Below are positions 11,940 to 14,464 of a DNA stretch of 14,464 nucleotides, one piece after another; positions within the stretch are counted from its first letter, which is position 1; every line of letters begins with the position of its first letter. The DNA lies in NCBI GenBank assembly GCA_900762015.1, contig CAAFEX010000036.1, positions 1 to 14,464 on the forward strand. Direction: 5' to 3'. The notes under the pieces are model-generated. The model made no database searches. It was not told the DNA's origin and saw only the letters and a list, made by a program, of their open reading frames with translations. Source of the DNA: an uncultured Collinsella sp. Lineage in GTDB: Bacteria; Actinomycetota; Coriobacteriia; Coriobacteriales; Coriobacteriaceae. A program made the translations under genes and the position numbers.

Positions 11940-14180
11940 GTGGCAAAGAAGAAGACGAAGAACCAGCCAAAGAAAAAGCAGGTCAACGCCGAGAACGTCA
12001 TCGGCCTGCACTCCGAGGTCACCGACCAGCCGATCACGCAGACGCTCGAGGTCAACTACATGCCCTACGCCATGAGCGTCAACGTCTCGCGTGCGTTCCC
12101 CGAGATCGACGGCTTTAAGCCCTCGCACCGCAAGCTGCTCTACACCATGTACAAGATGGGTCTGCTCAAGGGCGAGCGCCAGAAGAGTGCCAACATCGTG
12201 GGCCAGACCATGAAGCTCAATCCGCACGGCGACGCCGCGATCTACGAGACGATGGTGCGTCTGGCCACCGGCAACGAGGCACTGCTCGCCCCCTTCGTGG
12301 AGTCGAAGGGCAACTTTGGCAAGTACTATTCGGGCGACCTGAGCTACGCCGCCTCGCGTTATACCGAGGCCAAGCTCTCCCCCATCAGCGCAGAGATCTT
12401 CAAGGACATCGACAAGGATCCGGTCGACTTCGTCGACAGCTACGACGGCGCCATGAAGGAGCCACGCCTGCTGCCCACCACGTTCCCCAACATCCTCGTC
12501 TCGGCCAATAAGGGCATCGGCGTCGCCATGGCGTCCGACATCTGCGGTTTCAACCTCAACGAGGTCTGCACCGCCACGATACACTACCTCAAGGATCCCG
12601 ACTGCGACCTGCTCGAGTACATGCCCATGCCCGACTTCTCGACCGGCGGCGAGATTATCTACCGCCGCGAGGAGATGGAGAAGATCATCGAGACCGGCCT
12701 TGGCAGCTTCCAGATTCGCTCCCGCTGGCGCTGGATTCCCGAAGAGCGCATCATCGAAGTCTACGAGATCCCCTACACCACCAAGACCGATGTCATCATC
12801 GAACGCATCGTCAAGCTCTCCAAGGAGGGCAAGGTCAAGGAGATCGCCGACATCCGCGACGAAACCGACCTCTCGGGCCTGCGCATCGCCATCGACCTTA
12901 AGCGCGGTGTCGACCCCGACAAGCTCATGGCCAAGCTCTATCGCTCGACCACGCTGCAGGATTCGTTCTCGTGCAACTTCAACGTACTCGTCGACGGCTA
13001 TCCCCGTGTTATGGGCGTGCGCCAGATCCTGCACGAGTGGGTCAAGTGGCGTATTGAGTCCACGCGTCGCCGCATTAACTTTGACCTAGGCAAAAAGTCC
13101 GAGCGCCTGCACCTGCTGCACGGCCTCGAGGCGATCTTGCTCGACATCGACAAGGCCATCGCCATCATCCGCGGCACCAAGCTCGAAGCCGAGGTCGTGC
13201 CCAACCTTATGAAGGGCTTCGACATCGACGAGACCCAGGCCGAGTTTGTTGCCGAGCTTAAGCTCCGCAACATCAACGAGGAGTACATCCTCAACCGCAC
13301 CAAGGACATCGCTAAGCTTGAGGGCGAAATTGCCGAGCTTGAAGAGATCCTCTCCAGCGAGGAGAACATCAAGAAGGTCATCAGCGACGAGCTGGCCGCG
13401 GTCAACAAGAAGTACGTGATGCCGCGGCGCACGGGCAGGATCGAGCCCCACGAGGTCATCGAGGTAAGCCTGGAGCCCGAGGTCGAGGAGTATCCGGTCA
13501 CCATCATGCTCTCGCGCGATGGCTACCTTAAGAAGATGACGGACCGCGTGCTTAAGAAGGCCACCACGCTCAAGTACAAGGACGGCGACAAGCCCTTTAT
13601 CGAGTTCCCGTCCTCCAACACCCACGAGCTGCTGGTCTTTACCAACAAGAGCCAGGTGTACAAGTGCAAGGTTGCGGCGTTTGAGGATACCAAGTCGGCC
13701 CAGCTGGGCTCGTACCTGCCGACCGATCTTGAGATGGAACCCGATGAGAGTGTCATCTGGGTCATCGACCCCGAGGACTACAAGGCCGACGTGCTGTTCG
13801 TCTTTGAGAACGGCCGCGTGGTGCGCGTCGCGCTTTCCGGATACGTCACCAAGACCAACCGCAAGCGCCTCAAGAACGCCATCTACGGTGGCAGCAAGCT
13901 GCTGTATGCCCAGGTGCTCAAGGAGGACCGCGACATCGCGCTGGTCTCGAGCGACTATCGTTTGATGAACTTCAACACGTCGCTGCTCAAGACCAAGACG
14001 ACCAACAACACGCAGGGCGTCCAGGCCTTTACGGCCAAGAAGGGCCGCTCGGTCACCACCGTCGGCACGACCGAGGAGATTCTTGGCGCCGGCGTCTCGG
14101 CCGAGAAGTTCACCGCGCAGAGCCTCCCCTCCGCCGGCGCTCTCATGAAAGAAAACGACATGCCGAGTTTGTTTGACTAG
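11940..14180 (+). CDS. parC: Type IIA DNA topoisomerase subunit A (ParC/GyrA-like)
   Basis: A 746-residue breakage-reunion subunit. It starts at GTG 11940 with GAGGA 4 nt upstream; the Lys-rich first 14 residues precede the conserved core. The winged-helix region holds NYMPYAMSVNVSRAFPEIDG and the quinolone-determining region (PHGDAAIYETMVR, 95-107). The catalytic tyrosine is Tyr141 after Arg140 (ASRYTEAKL). A coiled-coil arm with KLEGEIAELEEILSSEE lies at about 460-485. The C-terminal beta-pinwheel (about 505-735) contains strands such as VTIMLSRDGYLKKM and DVLFVFENGRVVRVAL, but no QRRGGKG-type GyrA box, the element needed for negative supercoiling. This favours a topoisomerase IV-like decatenase. 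Positions equal to E. coli GyrA Ser83 and Asp87 are Ala99 and Glu103. It is cotranscribed with the B subunit and followed by a strong hairpin. Confidence 0.9.
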   Translation: MAKKKTKNQPKKKQVNAENVIGLHSEVTDQPITQTLEVNYMPYAMSVNVSRAFPEIDGFKPSHRKLLYTMYKMGLLKGERQKSANIVGQTMKLNPHGDAAIYETMVRLATGNEALLAPFVESKGNFGKYYSGDLSYAASRYTEAKLSPISAEIFKDIDKDPVDFVDSYDGAMKEPRLLPTTFPNILVSANKGIGVAMASDICGFNLNEVCTATIHYLKDPDCDLLEYMPMPDFSTGGEIIYRREEMEKIIETGLGSFQIRSRWRWIPEERIIEVYEIPYTTKTDVIIERIVKLSKEGKVKEIADIRDETDLSGLRIAIDLKRGVDPDKLMAKLYRSTTLQDSFSCNFNVLVDGYPRVMGVRQILHEWVKWRIESTRRRINFDLGKKSERLHLLHGLEAILLDIDKAIAIIRGTKLEAEVVPNLMKGFDIDETQAEFVAELKLRNINEEYILNRTKDIAKLEGEIAELEEILSSEENIKKVISDELAAVNKKYVMPRRTGRIEPHEVIEVSLEPEVEEYPVTIMLSRDGYLKKMTDRVLKKATTLKYKDGDKPFIEFPSSNTHELLVFTNKSQVYKCKVAAFEDTKSAQLGSYLPTDLEMEPDESVIWVIDPEDYKADVLFVFENGRVVRVALSGYVTKTNRKRLKNAIYGGSKLLYAQVLKEDRDIALVSSDYRLMNFNTSLLKTKTTNNTQGVQAFTAKKGRSVTTVGTTEEILGAGVSAEKFTAQSLPSAGALMKENDMPSLFD

Positions 14181-14217
14181 GACGACGGCAGTCGAACTGG
14201 TCCAAGCCACAAACCAA

Positions 14218-14256
14218 CGGGGCCCGGAGCGCAGCAACATCGCGCTCCGGGCCCCG
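14218..14256 (+). terminator. 15-bp GC-rich hairpin closing the topoisomerase operon
   Basis: Fifteen consecutive bases at 14218-14232 (beginning CGGGGCCC) pair perfectly with 14242-14256 around a 9-nt loop, 38 nt after the subunit A stop codon. Only a weak T content follows (CTCGTTGC), so termination may be factor-assisted, or the stem may mainly protect the 3' end. Confidence 0.65.
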
Positions 14257-14334
14257 CTCGTTGCAACGTAGTCGGAATAATAGAACTCCCCGTTTTTCAC
14301 TCCTGCAATCCCACGGCACAAGGCATGTTAAGCC

Positions 14335-14391
14335 ATTAGCAAAACTTGCAAAATTTAGCAAAAGTTGCAAAAGTTAGCAAAACCTGCAAAG
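14335..14391. repeat. Three 19-bp tandem repeats with phased A-tracts
   Basis: Units at 14335-14353, 14354-14372 and 14373-14391 share the pattern NTTAGCAAAANNTGCAAAN. Each holds two GCAAA blocks, so A-tracts begin at 14341, 14350, 14360, 14369, 14379 and 14388, every 9-10 bp. Such phasing gives curved DNA. The array ends 9 bp before a possible start codon, so it is probably a regulatory site. Confidence 0.75.
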
Positions 14392-14399
14392 GGGCCACC

Positions 14400-14464
14400 A
14401 TGGATCGCAGCAAATGTCTCCGCCATGCCAGGCATGCTCGAAGATATTATCGAGCGAACCAAAG
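14400..14464 (+). CDS. Possible start of a gene cut by the window edge
   Basis: Only 65 nt are visible. The ATG at 14400 has AAAGGGG 5 nt upstream, but its frame gives an unlikely Arg/His-rich peptide. The ATG at 14425 is in another frame and gives MPGMLEDIIERTK, which is more protein-like, but it has no ribosome binding site. The palindrome CATGCC-A-GGCATG (14424-14436) overlaps this second start. A gene probably begins here, judging by the repeat array and the spacing. I cannot choose the frame or name the product. Confidence 0.3.
   Translation, partial: MDRSKCLRHARHARRYYRANQ

Noticed and set aside
11034..13034. Very long minus-strand frame opposite the topoisomerase genes
   Set aside because: It is an antisense shadow of high-GC coding sequence. 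It is Val/Asp/Leu-rich and repetitive, has no start site, and conflicts with two well-supported genes.
14335..14391. CRISPR array
   Set aside because: The units are only 19 bp and directly abutting, with no unique spacers and no cas genes.

Overview
The window looks like a chromosomal segment of a high-GC, monoderm actinobacterium of the Coriobacteriia, most likely Collinsella or a close relative. This rests on the GC-rich codon use, the AGGAGG-type ribosome binding sites, a LuxR regulator with a long non-REC N-terminal region, and a surface protein ending in an actinobacterial LAxT-type anchor. The genus is an inference and was not tested by any search.

Layout, left to right. (1) 1-520, minus strand: the start of a small two-pass membrane protein cut by the window edge, with its own sigma70-like promoter. 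(2) 521-1186: an intergenic stretch with two long hairpins, then the N-terminal remnant of an IS481-type transposase. (3) 1187-2414, minus strand: a tight three-gene cassette made of a PadR repressor, a DUF1700/HAAS-type membrane protein and a short membrane-anchored protein. The last looks like the stump of the usual third (DUF4097-like) partner and ends where the transposase remnant begins. (4) 2755-8300, plus strand: a LuxR-type regulator followed 155 nt later by a 1461-residue exported surface protein with a Tat-like signal, a Gly/Ser linker and a C-terminal membrane anchor. (5) 8349-9429, minus strand: a lipoprotein of unknown function with its terminator. (6) 9430-9896: an intergenic region with a 37-nt near-perfect hairpin, a LexA/SOS-box-like palindrome and a promoter. 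(7) 9897-14180, plus strand: a two-gene type IIA topoisomerase operon (ParE/GyrB-like, then ParC/GyrA-like), closed by a 15-bp GC-rich hairpin. (8) 14181-14464: three 19-bp tandem repeats that put A-tracts on one face of the helix, just before the start of a truncated, unidentified gene.

How the genes may work together. PadR probably represses its own operon, and such cassettes respond to envelope or drug stress. The LuxR protein is placed to control the large surface protein. The topoisomerase pair has every catalytic motif but no recognisable GyrA box, which suggests a decatenase (topoisomerase IV-like) enzyme separate from the housekeeping gyrase, and it may be under SOS control. I found no convincing entirely new system. 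The best leads are the SOS-box/topoisomerase arrangement, the altered quinolone-determining residues, the phased A-tract repeats, and the large LuxR-linked surface protein.
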